Below, piece by piece: positions 17,842-28,029 of a stretch of DNA of 64,000 nucleotides; positions within the stretch are counted from its first letter, which is position 1, and every line of letters starts with the position of its first letter. Source of the stretch: Streptomyces sp. SID12501 (GTDB lineage Bacteria; Actinomycetota; Actinomycetes; Streptomycetales; Streptomycetaceae). Position numbers and translations under genes: made by a program. The notes beneath the pieces were generated by a model. The model did not search any database. It was not told the origin of the DNA and worked only from the letters and a program-made list of their open reading frames with translations. Where the stretch lies: contig NZ_JAAGLU010000006.1 of assembly GCF_010550245.1 (NCBI RefSeq), positions 124,001 through 188,000 of the forward strand, given 5' to 3'.

Positions 17842-19809
17842 ATGTACCGTCCGCGCATGCCGATACGCACGCGCCTCACGGCCTGGAGAACGCTCGCCAT
17901 GGCGGCCACCGCCGCCCTCACGGCCGCCCTGCTCACCCCGGCCGTCGCCCACAGCGCCCCCCGGGAGAGCAGACCCGTCTACTCCTACGACAACGCGATC
18001 CGCGAGGCCGTCTGGGTGGACACCGGACTCGACGGCGACAGCGACGGGAAGAGCGACCGCGTCGCCGTCGACATCGTCCGGCCGAGTGAACCCGCCGCGC
18101 AGGGCCGCAAGATCCCCGTGATCATGGATGCCAGCCCCTACTACTCCTGCTGTGGACGCGGCAACGAGGGTCAGCGCAAGACGTACGACGCGAGCGGCAA
18201 CGTTGTCCAGATGCCGCTGTTCTACGACAACTACTTCGTGCCACGCGGCTACGCCTTCGTCGGCGTCGACCTGGCAGGCACCAACCGCTCCGACGGTTGC
18301 GTCGACATCGGCGGACGCTCCGACATCCAGTCCGCGAAGGCCGTCGTCGACTGGCTGAACGGCCGAGCCAAGGGCTACACGAGCCGCACAGGCACCAGCC
18401 GCGCCAAGGCGTCCTGGACCAACGGCAGGACGGGCATGATCGGCAAGAGCTACGACGGCACGATCGCCAACGGCGTCGCCGCCACCGGGGTCAAGGGCCT
18501 CAAGACGATCGTCCCGATCAGCGCCATCTCCTCCTGGTACGACTACTACTTCGCCAAGGGCGCCCCCCTCTACGACTCCGGCCCCGAATGGCTGTCCGAC
18601 TACGTCGAGAGCCCGGCCGCCCGCGCCAAGTGCGCCGCCGTACAGCAGAAGATCGTCGACGGGGCCCCACGCACCGGTGACCGGACGCCGTTCTGGACCG
18701 AGCGTGACTACGCGAAGGACGCCCGGAAGGTCAGGGCCAGCGTCTTCGTCATCCACGGTCAGCAGGACCTCAACGTCCGCCCCAAGCACTTCGGCCAGTG
18801 GTGGGACGCCCTCGCGAAGCACGGCGTCGAGCGCAAGATCTGGCTCTCCCAGACCGGCCACGTCGACCCCTTCGACTTCCGCCGCGCCACCTGGGTCGAC
18901 ACCCTGCACCGCTGGTTCGACCACGAACTGCTCGGCTACGACAACGGCATCGACGACGAGCCCATGGCCGACATCGAACGCCACCCCGACCAGTGGGTCA
19001 CCTCGTCGGTCTGGCCGCCCCGCGCCCCGCACACGGTGAGCCTGCGCCCCGGCACCGGCGAACAGCCCGGCGTCGGCACCCTGGGTCTGCGGGGGCAGTC
19101 CGGCACGGCGACGTTCACCGACGACCCGAGCCTGAGCGAGACCGACTGGTCCGCGCAGATCGACAGCCCGACGCCCGGCAATGCCGGCTTCACCACCAAG
19201 CCGCTGACCAAGGCCCTGCGCGTGTCCGGCTCGTCCACGGTGACCGTGACGGCCACCCCGAGCACCTCGACGGCCCATCTGACCGCCGTCCTGGTCGACC
19301 TCGGCCCCGACACCATCCGGGACTACGCCGACGGTGCCGAAGGCATCACCACGCTCACCGACCGCACCTGCTGGGGCCCGAGCACCACCGGCGACAGCTC
19401 CTGCTTCCGCTCCACGCAGGCGAAGACGACACCCGTCGACTACACGATCTTCAGCCGGGGCTGGGCCGACCTGGGCAACCACGCCTCGGCCACCAAGGGC
19501 GTCCCGCTCACCCCGGGCAAGCGCTACACGATCACCCTCGACCTGCACGCGAGCGACCACGTCATCCCGGCGGGCCACCGCCTCGCCCTGATCGTCGCGG
19601 GCACGGACAAGGACCTCATCGACCCTCCGTCGACCACCCCGACCCTGACGCTCGATCTGTCCCGTACGACGGCCAGGGTCCCCCTCGTCGGCGGTGCGGG
19701 CGCGTTCGCGCGGGCCACGACCGGTACCGTCGCGGCCACCCCGGGCCCGTCCCTCCTCGACGGCGTCCGCGATCCGCGCGCCGCCCACCGCATCCCGGGA
19801 ACCGTATGA
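17842..19809 (+). CDS. Secreted Xaa-Pro dipeptidyl-peptidase (S15 family)
   Basis: A 655-residue exported serine hydrolase. A signal peptide (hydrophobic about 16-36, cleavage near AHSA) is followed by the alpha/beta hydrolase domain. The nucleophile motif GKSYDG, Asp in HGQQDLNVRPKH and His in QTGHVDPFD form the catalytic triad. A C-terminal beta-sandwich, as in S15 and CocE-type hydrolases, occupies the last 200 residues. It releases Xaa-Pro dipeptides from peptide N-termini, though related enzymes can be esterases. ATG 17842 has GGAG at seven bases; ATG 17857 is an alternative. Its stop overlaps a 32-codon ORF in ATGA fashion. Confidence 0.88.
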   Translation: MYRPRMPIRTRLTAWRTLAMAATAALTAALLTPAVAHSAPRESRPVYSYDNAIREAVWVDTGLDGDSDGKSDRVAVDIVRPSEPAAQGRKIPVIMDASPYYSCCGRGNEGQRKTYDASGNVVQMPLFYDNYFVPRGYAFVGVDLAGTNRSDGCVDIGGRSDIQSAKAVVDWLNGRAKGYTSRTGTSRAKASWTNGRTGMIGKSYDGTIANGVAATGVKGLKTIVPISAISSWYDYYFAKGAPLYDSGPEWLSDYVESPAARAKCAAVQQKIVDGAPRTGDRTPFWTERDYAKDARKVRASVFVIHGQQDLNVRPKHFGQWWDALAKHGVERKIWLSQTGHVDPFDFRRATWVDTLHRWFDHELLGYDNGIDDEPMADIERHPDQWVTSSVWPPRAPHTVSLRPGTGEQPGVGTLGLRGQSGTATFTDDPSLSETDWSAQIDSPTPGNAGFTTKPLTKALRVSGSSTVTVTATPSTSTAHLTAVLVDLGPDTIRDYADGAEGITTLTDRTCWGPSTTGDSSCFRSTQAKTTPVDYTIFSRGWADLGNHASATKGVPLTPGKRYTITLDLHASDHVIPAGHRLALIVAGTDKDLIDPPSTTPTLTLDLSRTTARVPLVGGAGAFARATTGTVAATPGPSLLDGVRDPRAAHRIPGTV

Positions 19810-19904
19810 AACCGCGCCCGACCGCGCTGATCGCCGCACCCCTGCCCTTCGTCCAGCGGGCGCCTTACCACCTGACGGCGGGCGAGCCGGGCACCGACTG
19901 CTGA
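19806..19904 (+). CDS. Possible 32-residue ORF coupled to the S15 gene
   Basis: The ATG at 19806 overlaps the S15 stop codon (ATGA) and the frame runs 32 codons, ending in Gly-Thr-Asp-Cys. The overlap is the only support: there is no ribosome binding site of its own, no domain and no recognisable family. It may be chance. Confidence 0.2.
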   Translation: MKPRPTALIAAPLPFVQRAPYHLTAGEPGTDC

Positions 19905-19921
19905 CCTGAGACGCGGCGGGG

Positions 19922-20887
19922 TTACGCCCGGGGCTGGTCCTCACCACCCCCGGCGAGCCTCGCCGCCTCCAGCGCGCATCCCCAGGCGACCGTGATCCCC
20001 GCGCCGCCGTGTCCGTAGTTGTGCACCAACACCTGCCCGCCGGATAGGAGTTCACGGTCCAGCCGCACCGCGTGGCGGGTGGGTCGCAGCCCGATCCGGT
20101 GGCCGAGCACCCGTGCCCCGGCGATCTCCGGCCGCACCGCCGCACAGCGCCGCACGATCTCCTGCGCCACCGCCGGATCGGGCACGAGCGACCATTCGTC
20201 CTCATCGGCCGTGCCGCCCAGGATCAGGCCGCCCGGCTGCGGAAAGAAGTACGTGGTCTTCGCGGCGCCGTGCCCCGCCGCCGTGAACCAGGTCGTGATC
20301 CCCGGGTTCTCCACGACGACCAACTGCCCCCGAACGGGACGCACCGCCGGATCGGGCACGAGCTCGCGTGCTCCGAGCCCCGTGCAGTTGACGACGACGT
20401 CCGCCCCGCCGGCCCCCGCGGCCTCGGCGAGGTCCTGGACGGACCGTTCCTCCACCACACCACCCGCCGCGAGGAACCGCTCCCGCAGCCACCCCAGATG
20501 CACCGGCATGTCGATCAACGGCAGCCGGGCCCAGAGCCCTTGGTCCGTCTCCCGCAGCTCCGGCACCCGAGCGGCCCACGGCCCCAGCCCGTCCAGCCGC
20601 TGCCCTTCCTGTACACCCTCGACCATGCGTACGCCCGTCTCCCCGGGCCGCTGCGCCAACTCCGCGTAGACGGACAGCGACGCGAGCGCCCACTCCCCGG
20701 CGGACTCCTCCGGCTCGATCCGGTACGGCCACCACAGCGCGCCCGCAACCGCCGAGGTGGTCAGCTCGGCGGGCTCCCGCGTCCACACCCGGACCCGGCT
20801 CCCGCGCTCGGCCAGCACCACCGCCGTCGTCAGCCCGATGACCCCGCCGCCGACCACGATCACTTCACCGCTCCGCCGCTTCTCCAT
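19922..20887 (-). CDS. D-amino-acid oxidase (FAD-dependent)
   Basis: A 321-residue flavoprotein of the DAO family, oxidising D-amino acids to 2-oxo acids with release of ammonia and hydrogen peroxide. The dinucleotide-binding motif is VIVVGGGVIGLTTAVVLAERG (about residues 9-29). AGALWWPYRIEP, the RPVRGQLVVV strand, IGLRPTRHAVRLDRE with the substrate-carboxylate Arg, and the C-terminal VHNYGHGGAGITVAWG flavin motif are all DAO features. The length is normal for bacterial DAO. It is divergent from the next gene with 66 bp between the starts. Confidence 0.9.
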   Translation of the reverse strand: MEKRRSGEVIVVGGGVIGLTTAVVLAERGSRVRVWTREPAELTTSAVAGALWWPYRIEPEESAGEWALASLSVYAELAQRPGETGVRMVEGVQEGQRLDGLGPWAARVPELRETDQGLWARLPLIDMPVHLGWLRERFLAAGGVVEERSVQDLAEAAGAGGADVVVNCTGLGARELVPDPAVRPVRGQLVVVENPGITTWFTAAGHGAAKTTYFFPQPGGLILGGTADEDEWSLVPDPAVAQEIVRRCAAVRPEIAGARVLGHRIGLRPTRHAVRLDRELLSGGQVLVHNYGHGGAGITVAWGCALEAARLAGGGEDQPRA

Positions 20888-20953
20888 CGAGGGACCGTAG
20901 CGGAATATGTCATGCCGTGCTCAGATCGGTCCCAGTCTGGGGATACTCACAAC

Positions 20954-22006
20954 ATGTCTGCCGACTACGCGACCTTCGGCCTGGCACCGGCGATGCGTGC
21001 CGGTGGAGTCCTCGCCAACGGTGACTACCAGGTCCACCGGGACTTCCTCGACTTCATCGTCGACGGCCGCCCCCTCCTCTACCAGCTGTCCGACCTCGAC
21101 GCGGTCTCCCCGCTCGCCTCCGACATCCCGCCCGCGATCTTCACCGCGCAGGTCCGCGGCCTGCTCCTGGAGGCCGACGCCCCCCTGGCGGGCGGCCGGT
21201 ACATCATCTACGGCTGTCCAGAGTGCGCCGACCTGGAGTGCGGCGCCGTGACGGCGGCCATCGAGAAGGACGGCGACGACTACGTGTGGCGCGACTTCGC
21301 CTGGCAGACGGACACCCACGCCGACCTGGAGCTCAACGGCTACCACGGCATCGGGCCCTTCCGCTTCCCGGGCGCCGAGTACCGGGACGCGCTCGGCTCC
21401 CTCCTCGACACCGCGGAGACCGCCGAGGCCGCGCACTCCGCCGAGTCCGGTGCGGCCCGCCGCCGGGTCCTGTTGATCGGCGCCCGCGTCGCCGTCCTCG
21501 CCAAGCTCGCCGCCGCGCTGCGCACCATCGGCATCGGCGCGGACATCACCCGGGACGCCACGGACGTGCCCGCCGACGAGCTGCGCGGCTATGGCGCCGT
21601 CGCCTTCGGCCGGGCGATCGACGAGGCGGAACGTGCCGCCGTACGCCGCTCCTTCGACCACGCGGGCGTCGAGGTGGCGTACGTCGACGGTCTCGCCCCG
21701 ATCATCCCGCTCCTCGTCGCACAGATCGAACACGCTCTGGACCGCAGCCCGTTGGAACAACGCCGCCTCACCCACCTGGTCGCCGCCGACGGCGAGGCGG
21801 GCATAGAGGTCACCTCCACCTGTCGCGTCCACCTCACCGCGTACCGCCTGGACCGCCTGTACCGCACCCACACGCTCGACGTCTTCGACGGCATCCTCGA
21901 GCCCGGCCGGCACCGCATCGCCCTGGACGCGAAGGCGGTGAAGGGGGAGTCGTTCATCGTGGCGCGCACGTCGGGAACCGTGCTGGTGGAGCCGATGGCC
22001 CGGTGA
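20954..22006 (+). CDS. Conserved actinobacterial protein of unknown function
   Basis: A 350-residue cytoplasmic protein with no recognised catalytic motif. Two parts are visible: an N-terminal half with two close Cys residues (YGCPECADLECGAVTAAI, three Cys near residues 86-94) and a C-terminal half starting at VLLIGARVAVLAKLAAALR (about 172) that looks like a Rossmann or response-regulator-type alpha/beta domain. Similar Streptomyces proteins are often called oxidoreductases, but I see no certain cofactor motif. A GATACT hexamer six bases before the ATG and no ribosome binding site suggest a leaderless mRNA. Confidence 0.75.
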   Translation: MSADYATFGLAPAMRAGGVLANGDYQVHRDFLDFIVDGRPLLYQLSDLDAVSPLASDIPPAIFTAQVRGLLLEADAPLAGGRYIIYGCPECADLECGAVTAAIEKDGDDYVWRDFAWQTDTHADLELNGYHGIGPFRFPGAEYRDALGSLLDTAETAEAAHSAESGAARRRVLLIGARVAVLAKLAAALRTIGIGADITRDATDVPADELRGYGAVAFGRAIDEAERAAVRRSFDHAGVEVAYVDGLAPIIPLLVAQIEHALDRSPLEQRRLTHLVAADGEAGIEVTSTCRVHLTAYRLDRLYRTHTLDVFDGILEPGRHRIALDAKAVKGESFIVARTSGTVLVEPMAR

Positions 22007-22038
22007 AATCCCGGACGCGGGCCCCCGCCGTCGGGAGT

Positions 22039-22054
22039 TAGGATCGGCCTCCTG
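22039..22054 (+). promoter_or_regulatory. -10 element for leaderless ABC-F transcript
   Basis: TAGGAT (22039-22044) lies ten bases before the ATG at 22055 and there is no purine-rich ribosome binding site between them. Initiation at or just before the ATG is therefore likely. Confidence 0.45.
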
Positions 22055-23698
22055 ATGACTGCCACTCTCGTCGCCAAGAATCTCGCCGCCGGCCACGGCG
22101 ACCGCTCCCTCTTCTCCGGGCTCGACCTCGTCGTCGCGCCCGGAGACGTGATCGGGCTCGTCGGTGCCAACGGCGCGGGCAAGTCCACGCTCCTGAAGAT
22201 GCTGGCCGGGCTGCTCCCGCCCGAGCAGGGCGAACTGCGCCTCTCCCCGCCGAGCGCGAGCGTCGGCCATCTCCCGCAGGAGCCGGAGCGCCGGGAGGGC
22301 GAGACCGTCCGCGAGTTCCTCGCGCGCCGCACGGGCGTGGCCGAGGCCCAGCGGGTGATGGACGAGGCTACGCAGGCGCTGGTGGACGGCTCCCCGGGCG
22401 CGGACGACGCGTACTCGGTGAGCCTGGAGCGCTGGCTCGACCTCGGCGGCGCCGACCTCGACGAACGGGCGGAGGAGGTCACCGGCTCCCTGGCCCTGAC
22501 CGTGGACCTGGACCAGCCGATGACGTCCCTGTCGGGCGGCCAGGCGGCAAGGGCGGGCCTCGCCTCCCTGCTCCTCTCCCGCTACGACGTCTTCCTCCTC
22601 GACGAGCCGACGAACGACCTGGACCTCGACGGCCTCGAACGCCTGGAACGCTTCGTCAAGGGCCTGCGCGCGGGCACGCTCGTGGTCAGCCACGACCGTG
22701 AGTTCCTCACCCGCACGGTCACCAAGGTCCTCGAACTCGACCTCGCCCAGCAGCAGATCAAGCTGTACGGCGGCGGCTACGAGGCCTATCTGGAGGAGCG
22801 GGACGTCGCCCGAAGGCACGCCCGCGACGACTTCGACGAGTACGCCGACAAGAAGTCCGCGCTTCAGGACCGGGCCCAGATGCAGCGCGGCTGGATGGAC
22901 AAGGGCGTCAAGAACGCCCGGCGCAAGGCGAACAACGACAACGACAAGATCGGCCGCAAGTTCCGCAGCGAGGCCAGCGAGAAGCAGGCCGCGAAGGCCC
23001 GCCAGACCCAGCGCATGATCGAACGGCTGGACGTGGTCGAGGAGCCGCGCAAGGAGTGGGAACTGCGCATGGAGATCGCGGCGGCCCCGCGCTCCGGCTC
23101 GGTCGTCGCGACCCTGCGGGACGCGGAGGTGCGCCGCGCGGGCTTCACGCTCGGCCCGGTGACCGTACAGATCGACTGGGCGGACCGGATCGCGGTCACG
23201 GGCGCGAACGGCGCCGGAAAGTCGACCCTGCTGGGTGCCCTGCTGGGCCGCGTCCCCCTGGACGCGGGCCACGCGACGCTCGGCTCGGGTGTGGTGGTCG
23301 GCGAGGTGGACCAGGCCCGCAAGCTCTTCCTCGGCCCCGAGGCGCTGCTGGACGCGTTCTGTGAGGCGGTCCCCGACACGGAACCGGCGGAGGTCCGCAC
23401 GCTCCTGGCCAAGTTCGGCCTGAAGGCGGAACACGTCCTGCGCCCGGCGGCGACCCTGTCCCCCGGCGAGCGCACGAGATCAGCCCTGGCACTGCTCCAG
23501 GGCCGGGGCGTGAACCTCCTGGTCCTGGACGAGCCGACCAACCACCTCGACCTCCCGGCCATCGAACAACTGGAACAGGCCCTCGACACCTACGAGGGCA
23601 CCCTGCTCCTGGTGACCCACGACCGCAGAATGCTGGACGCGGTACAGGTGACCCGCCGCTTCGAGGTGGTGGACGGCAAGGTGTCGGAGCTGGCGTAG
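22055..23698 (+). CDS. ABC-F family ATPase (second copy)
   Basis: A 547-residue soluble twin-ATPase protein. The first domain has GLVGANGAGKSTLL (about 36), LSGGQAARAGLAS and FLLDEPTNDLDLDG. A long Lys/Arg-rich linker follows (about 245-330, including KNARRKANNDNDKIGRKFR). The second domain has AVTGANGAGKSTLLGALLG, LSPGERTRSALALL and LLVLDEPTNHLDL. The second signature reads LSPGE rather than LSGGE, as in many actinobacterial ABC-F proteins. It should act on the ribosome; whether it gives macrolide or lincosamide protection is not decidable here. It differs clearly from the ABC-F at 4883-6499. Confidence 0.9.
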   Translation: MTATLVAKNLAAGHGDRSLFSGLDLVVAPGDVIGLVGANGAGKSTLLKMLAGLLPPEQGELRLSPPSASVGHLPQEPERREGETVREFLARRTGVAEAQRVMDEATQALVDGSPGADDAYSVSLERWLDLGGADLDERAEEVTGSLALTVDLDQPMTSLSGGQAARAGLASLLLSRYDVFLLDEPTNDLDLDGLERLERFVKGLRAGTLVVSHDREFLTRTVTKVLELDLAQQQIKLYGGGYEAYLEERDVARRHARDDFDEYADKKSALQDRAQMQRGWMDKGVKNARRKANNDNDKIGRKFRSEASEKQAAKARQTQRMIERLDVVEEPRKEWELRMEIAAAPRSGSVVATLRDAEVRRAGFTLGPVTVQIDWADRIAVTGANGAGKSTLLGALLGRVPLDAGHATLGSGVVVGEVDQARKLFLGPEALLDAFCEAVPDTEPAEVRTLLAKFGLKAEHVLRPAATLSPGERTRSALALLQGRGVNLLVLDEPTNHLDLPAIEQLEQALDTYEGTLLLVTHDRRMLDAVQVTRRFEVVDGKVSELA

Positions 23699-23790
23699 CC
23701 CCAAAGGGGCGCGGGGCTGTATCTTTCTGCGGCTCCGCCGCGGGGCGCGACCAACCCCCACCGGGCCCGCGCCGACGAACCGCACAGCAC
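23698..23790. repeat. Streptomyces-type intergenic repeat downstream of ABC-F
   Basis: The stretch beginning CCCCAAAGGGGCGCGGGGCT and containing CGGCTCCGCCG resembles the short palindromic elements found after many Streptomyces genes. It carries two hairpins (CCCC/GGGG and CGGC-tcc-GCCG), so it may also act as a terminator. Recognition is from memory of the consensus; copies elsewhere were not counted. Confidence 0.6.
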
Positions 23791-23845
23791 CAGCACCGGG
23801 TGCCCTCACAACAAGGGCACCCGGCAACACCCCCTCACCGCAAGC

Positions 23846-26221
23846 TCACCGCCGCTTGGGATCCACCAGCCCAGCCTTCCGCAACGCATCAGCCATCGCG
23901 CTGTTCCCCGGCGCAGGCGTCCCCTGCCGGGCCCCTCCACCCCCTTGCCCCTGACCCTGCCGCTGCTGCCGAGGCTGAGGCGGCCGGCCGCCACGCTGCT
24001 GAGGCCGCCCCCCGCCACCCTGCTGCTCCCCGGAGGCCACCGCCTCGTCGTCCAGCCGCAGCGTCAGCGAGATCCGCTTCCGCGGGATGTCGACGTCGAG
24101 CACCTTCACCTTGACGATGTCACCGGACTTCACGACATCGTGCGGGTCCTTGACGAACGTCTTGGACATCGCGGACACATGCACCAGGCCGTCCTGGTGG
24201 ACGCCGACATCCACGAACGCTCCGAACGCCGCCACGTTCGTGACCACACCCTCCAGCACCATCCCGGAGGTCAGGTCGCCGATCTTCTCGACCCCTTCCT
24301 TGAACGTGGCCGTCGCGAAGGCGGGTCGCGGGTCGCGCCCGGGCTTCTCCAGCTCGCGCAGAATGTCCGTCACCGTCGGCAGACCGAACTTCTCGTCGAC
24401 GAAGTCATCGGGCCGCAGCGACCGCAGCACCGCCGTGTTCCCGACCAGCGACGCCACCGCGCTGCCCGCCGACTTCACCATCCGCCGCACCACCGGATAC
24501 GCCTCCGGGTGCACACTCGACGCGTCCAGCGGATCGTCCCCGCCCCGGATCCGCAGGAACCCCGCACACTGCTCGTACGCCTTCGGCCCGAGCCGCGCGA
24601 CACTCTTCAGCTGGGATCGTGAGGTGAACGGCCCGTTGGCGTCACGGTGCGCCACGATGTTCTCCGCGAGCCCGGAGGAGATGCCGGAGACCCGCGAAAG
24701 CAGCGGCGTGGAAGCCGTGTTGACGTCGACACCCACACCGTTCACACAGTCCTCGACCACCGCGTCCAGCGACCGCGACAGCTTCATCTCGGACAGGTCG
24801 TGCTGGTACTGCCCGACCCCGATCGACTTCGGGTCGATCTTCACCAGCTCGGCCAGCGGGTCCTGCAGTCGCCGTGCGATCGACACAGCCCCGCGCAACG
24901 AGACGTCCATGCCAGGCAGTTCCTGCGAGGCGAACGCCGACGCCGAGTACACGGACGCGCCCGCCTCGGACACCATCACCTTGGTGAGCTTCAACTCCGG
25001 GTGCTTGGCGATGAGTTCACCGGCGAGCTTGTCCGTCTCGCGGGACGCGGTACCGTTGCCGATCGCGACCAGGTCGACCGAGTGTTCCTTGGCGAGCCGC
25101 GCCAGCTTGGCGACCGCCTCGTCCCACTTGTTCGCCGGTACGTGCGGATAGATCACGTCCGTGGCGACCGCCTTGCCCGTCGCGTCCACCACGGCCACCT
25201 TCACGCCCGTACGGAACCCGGGGTCCAGCCCCAGCGTCGAGCGGGTGCCGGCCGGGGCGGCCAGCAGCAGGTCGCGCAGGTTCGCCGCGAACACGTTGAC
25301 CGCCTCGTCCTCCGCGACCGTACGCAGCCGCAGGCGCACGTCGATGCCGAGGTGCACCAGGATCCGGGTCCGCCAGGCCCAACGCACGGTGTCCTTCAGC
25401 CACTTGTCGCCGGGACGGCCGCGCTCGGCGATCCCGAAACGGTGGGCGATGATCCCCTCGTACGAGGAAGGGCCCTCCGTCGCCTCCTCCGGCTCCAGGA
25501 CCAGGTCGAGGACGTCCTCCTTCTCGCCGCGCAGCATCGCGAGGATGCGGTGCGAGGGCAGGGCGGTGAAGGGCTCGGTGAAGTCGAAGTAGTCGGCGAA
25601 CTTCGCGCCCGCCTCCTCCTTGCCCTCCTTCACCTTGGCGGCCAGCCGACCGCGCACCCACATGCGCTCGCGCACCTCGCCGATCAGGTCGGCGTCCTCC
25701 GAGAAGCGCTCGGTGAGGATCGAGCGGGCGCCGTCCAGCGCGGCCTGCGGATCGGCGACGCCCTTGTCGGCGTCGACGAAGGCCGCAGCCGCGGCGAGCG
25801 GGTCCACGGACGGGTCCCCGAGCAGCCCCTCGGCCAGTGGCGCCAGGCCCGCCTCGCGCGCGATCTGCGCCTTGGTCCGCCGCTTCGGCTTGAACGGCAG
25901 GTAGATGTCCTCCAGGCGCGCCTTCGTCTCGGCCCCGCGGATCTGCGCCTCGACCTCCGGCGTCAGCTTGTCCTGCTCGCGCACCGATTCGAGGATCGCG
26001 GCCCGCCGCTCCTCCAGCTCCCGCAGATAGCGCAGTCGTTCCTCCAACGTGCGCAGCTGCGCATCGTCGAGCATCTCGGTCGCTTCCTTGCGGTAGCGGG
26101 CGATGAAGGGCACCGTCGAACCACCGTCGAGCAACTCGACCGCGGCCCTCACCTGCCGCTCCCGTACGCCGAGTTCCTCGGCGATCCTGCCTTCGATGGA
26201 CCCTACGAGGGGTGTCGTCAC
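23846..26221 (-). CDS. tex: Tex family RNA-binding transcription accessory protein
   Basis: A 791-residue Tex protein. The N-terminal helical region contains [17 protein letters not shown]. The YqgF-like RNase H fold domain is around [21 protein letters not shown] (about 330-350), followed by helix-hairpin-helix repeats ([23 protein letters not shown]). An S1 RNA-binding domain starts at [21 protein letters not shown] (about 650). The last 60 residues are a Gly/Gln/Arg-rich low-complexity tail, longer than in enterobacterial Tex. GTG 26221 gives [13 protein letters not shown], the usual N-terminus; earlier in-frame ATGs would add an unlikely leader. Tex proteins affect transcription and RNA turnover. 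Confidence 0.93.
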   Translation of the reverse strand: MTTPLVGSIEGRIAEELGVRERQVRAAVELLDGGSTVPFIARYRKEATEMLDDAQLRTLEERLRYLRELEERRAAILESVREQDKLTPEVEAQIRGAETKARLEDIYLPFKPKRRTKAQIAREAGLAPLAEGLLGDPSVDPLAAAAAFVDADKGVADPQAALDGARSILTERFSEDADLIGEVRERMWVRGRLAAKVKEGKEEAGAKFADYFDFTEPFTALPSHRILAMLRGEKEDVLDLVLEPEEATEGPSSYEGIIAHRFGIAERGRPGDKWLKDTVRWAWRTRILVHLGIDVRLRLRTVAEDEAVNVFAANLRDLLLAAPAGTRSTLGLDPGFRTGVKVAVVDATGKAVATDVIYPHVPANKWDEAVAKLARLAKEHSVDLVAIGNGTASRETDKLAGELIAKHPELKLTKVMVSEAGASVYSASAFASQELPGMDVSLRGAVSIARRLQDPLAELVKIDPKSIGVGQYQHDLSEMKLSRSLDAVVEDCVNGVGVDVNTASTPLLSRVSGISSGLAENIVAHRDANGPFTSRSQLKSVARLGPKAYEQCAGFLRIRGGDDPLDASSVHPEAYPVVRRMVKSAGSAVASLVGNTAVLRSLRPDDFVDEKFGLPTVTDILRELEKPGRDPRPAFATATFKEGVEKIGDLTSGMVLEGVVTNVAAFGAFVDVGVHQDGLVHVSAMSKTFVKDPHDVVKSGDIVKVKVLDVDIPRKRISLTLRLDDEAVASGEQQGGGGRPQQRGGRPPQPRQQRQGQGQGGGGARQGTPAPGNSAMADALRKAGLVDPKRR

Positions 26222-26415
26222 GATCCCGTACCGCCTTCTCCACTGAGGTTGCGCGGCAATTGTGGCAGGTGGCACCGACATCCGGGGCTCAGGGCGCCAC
26301 ACGGCTCGCGGGGACCGGGAGAGACCGGCCATCGGGCCACCGCACAACAGGTGTGGCAGGAAAGGTGGGAAATTCGTCATTGCAGCCATCACCCGCGTCC
26401 GCCAAGAATCGGGGC

Positions 26416-27378
26416 ATGGCGCAGCGAACCGTTCTCGTCGTCCTCTTCGACGGCGTCCAGAGCCTTGATGTCACGGGCCCCGTCGAGGTGCTCGCGGGTG
26501 CCTCCACCGGGCATCCGGGCAGTTACCGCATCCGTACGGCTTCACTGACCGGCGAGCCGGTACGCGCCTCCGGCGGCCTCACCCTCGTACCGGACGGGAC
26601 CCTCGCCGACGCCCCGGTGCCGCACACCCTCCTGGTCCCCGGCGGCCCGGGCACCCGCCCCGCCGACCCACGCCTGGTCGACTGGCTGCGCGTGCACGGG
26701 CCGTGCCCCGAACGGCTGGTGTCCGTCTGCACGGGAGCGCTCCTGCTCGCCGCCGCCGGCCTCCTGGACGGTCTGCGCGCGACCACTCACTGGGCGTACT
26801 GCGACCGACTCGCCCGCGACCACCCGGCCGTCGAGGTCGACCCCGAGCCCATCTACGTACGCGACGGCCGGGTGATGACATCCGCCGGAGTCACCGCCGG
26901 GATCGACCTCGCCCTCGCGATCGTGGAGGAGGACCTCGGCCGTGACACCGCGCTCGCCGTCGCCCGTCATCTGGTCGTCTTCCTGCGCCGGCCGGGAAAC
27001 CAGGCCCAGTTCAGCGCCCAGCTCGCCGTACAGACCGCCCGGCGTGAGCCGCTGCGCGAGGTCCAGCACTGGATCTCCGAACACCCGGACGACGACCTGG
27101 GCGTCGAGTCCCTCGCCGCCCGCGCCCGTCTCTCACCCCGCCACTTCGCCCGCGTCTTCCGCACCGAGACCGGCATCACGCCGGGCCGGTACGTAGACCG
27201 GGTCCGTCTCGAACACGCCCGGCGCCTCCTGGAGGACACCTCCGACGGCATCGAGAGGATCTCGCGCGCCAGCGGTTACGGCACCCCGGAGGCCATGCGC
27301 CGCGCCTTCGTCAGAAGCCTCGGCACGGCCCCGGCGGAGTACCGCCGCCGCTTCCGCCCCGCACCCGCCGCCCACTGA
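26416..27378 (+). CDS. GlxA-family AraC-type transcription regulator
   Basis: A 320-residue regulator with an N-terminal DJ-1/PfpI-like domain ([20 protein letters not shown] at about 9-28, and [17 protein letters not shown] with the nucleophile-elbow Cys) and a C-terminal AraC DNA-binding domain. The double helix-turn-helix is seen in [20 protein letters not shown] and in the later [20 protein letters not shown]. Such proteins sense small metabolites and activate neighbouring genes. The next gene, 15 bp downstream, is a stand-alone DJ-1/PfpI protein and is probably its target or partner. The ATG is preceded by GGGG only four bases away. Confidence 0.9.
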   Translation: MAQRTVLVVLFDGVQSLDVTGPVEVLAGASTGHPGSYRIRTASLTGEPVRASGGLTLVPDGTLADAPVPHTLLVPGGPGTRPADPRLVDWLRVHGPCPERLVSVCTGALLLAAAGLLDGLRATTHWAYCDRLARDHPAVEVDPEPIYVRDGRVMTSAGVTAGIDLALAIVEEDLGRDTALAVARHLVVFLRRPGNQAQFSAQLAVQTARREPLREVQHWISEHPDDDLGVESLAARARLSPRHFARVFRTETGITPGRYVDRVRLEHARRLLEDTSDGIERISRASGYGTPEAMRRAFVRSLGTAPAEYRRRFRPAPAAH

Positions 27379-27393
27379 AAGGCAGACCACACC

Positions 27394-28029
27394 ATGCAGA
27401 TCGCCCTGCTGCTCTTCGACCGCTTCACCGCCCTGGACGCGGTCGGCCCGTACGAGATCCTCAGCCGGCTCCCGGGCGCGGAGACCGTCTTCGTCGCCGA
27501 GGAGACCGGGCCCGTCCGCAACGACAGCGGCACCCTCGCGCTCACCGCCGACCGCGCCCTGGCCGACGTACCGAACCCCGACATCGTGGTCGTCGCCGGT
27601 GGGCCCGGCCAGTCCGCGCAGATGGACAACGAGGTGCTGCTCGGCTGGCTGCGCACCGCCGACGCGACCAGCACCTGGACGACCTCCGTGTGCACCGGCT
27701 CGCTGCTCCTGGCCGGCGCCGGCCTGCTCACCGGCCGCCGCGCGACCTCGCACTGGCTGGCCCTGGACGAACTCCCGAAGTACGGCGCCGAACCCACGGG
27801 CGAGCGGGTCGTGACCGACGGCAAGTACGTCACCTCCGCCGGGGTCTCCTCCGGCATCGACATGGCCCTCACCCTGAGCGGCCGGATCGCGGGCGACGAG
27901 CACGCCCGGACCGTACAGCTCGCGACGGAGTACGACCCGCAGCCGCCCTACGACGCCGGCGCCCCGCACAAGGCACCCGCACACCTGGTCGAACTGCTGC
28001 GCTCCCACAGCCGGTTCATCCTGAGGTAG
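27394..28029 (+). CDS. DJ-1/PfpI family protein
   Basis: A 211-residue class I glutamine-amidotransferase-like protein. LLFDRFTALDAVGPYEILSR is the family N-terminus. The nucleophile elbow is TSVCTGSLLLAGAGLLTG (Cys about 109), followed by RRATSHW and YVTSAGVSSGIDMAL, as in isonitrile hydratase and ThiJ-type proteins. The reaction is unknown. It follows the GlxA-type regulator by 15 bp with its own AAGG. The stop codon overlaps the convergent enoyl-CoA hydratase gene by 14 bp. Confidence 0.88.
   Translation: MQIALLLFDRFTALDAVGPYEILSRLPGAETVFVAEETGPVRNDSGTLALTADRALADVPNPDIVVVAGGPGQSAQMDNEVLLGWLRTADATSTWTTSVCTGSLLLAGAGLLTGRRATSHWLALDELPKYGAEPTGERVVTDGKYVTSAGVSSGIDMALTLSGRIAGDEHARTVQLATEYDPQPPYDAGAPHKAPAHLVELLRSHSRFILR

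Noticed and set aside
17782..20205. An 807-codon minus-strand open frame opposite the S15 peptidase
   Set aside because: It is antisense to a gene with intact catalytic motifs and its translation is Gly/Val/Asp-rich without any family feature, as expected from high G+C codon bias.
20921..23434. An 837-codon minus-strand open frame opposite the ABC-F gene
   Set aside because: Shadow of the real plus-strand genes; no motifs and low-complexity composition.
24647..26548. A 633-codon plus-strand open frame opposite tex
   Set aside because: Antisense shadow of tex, which has all expected domains in order.
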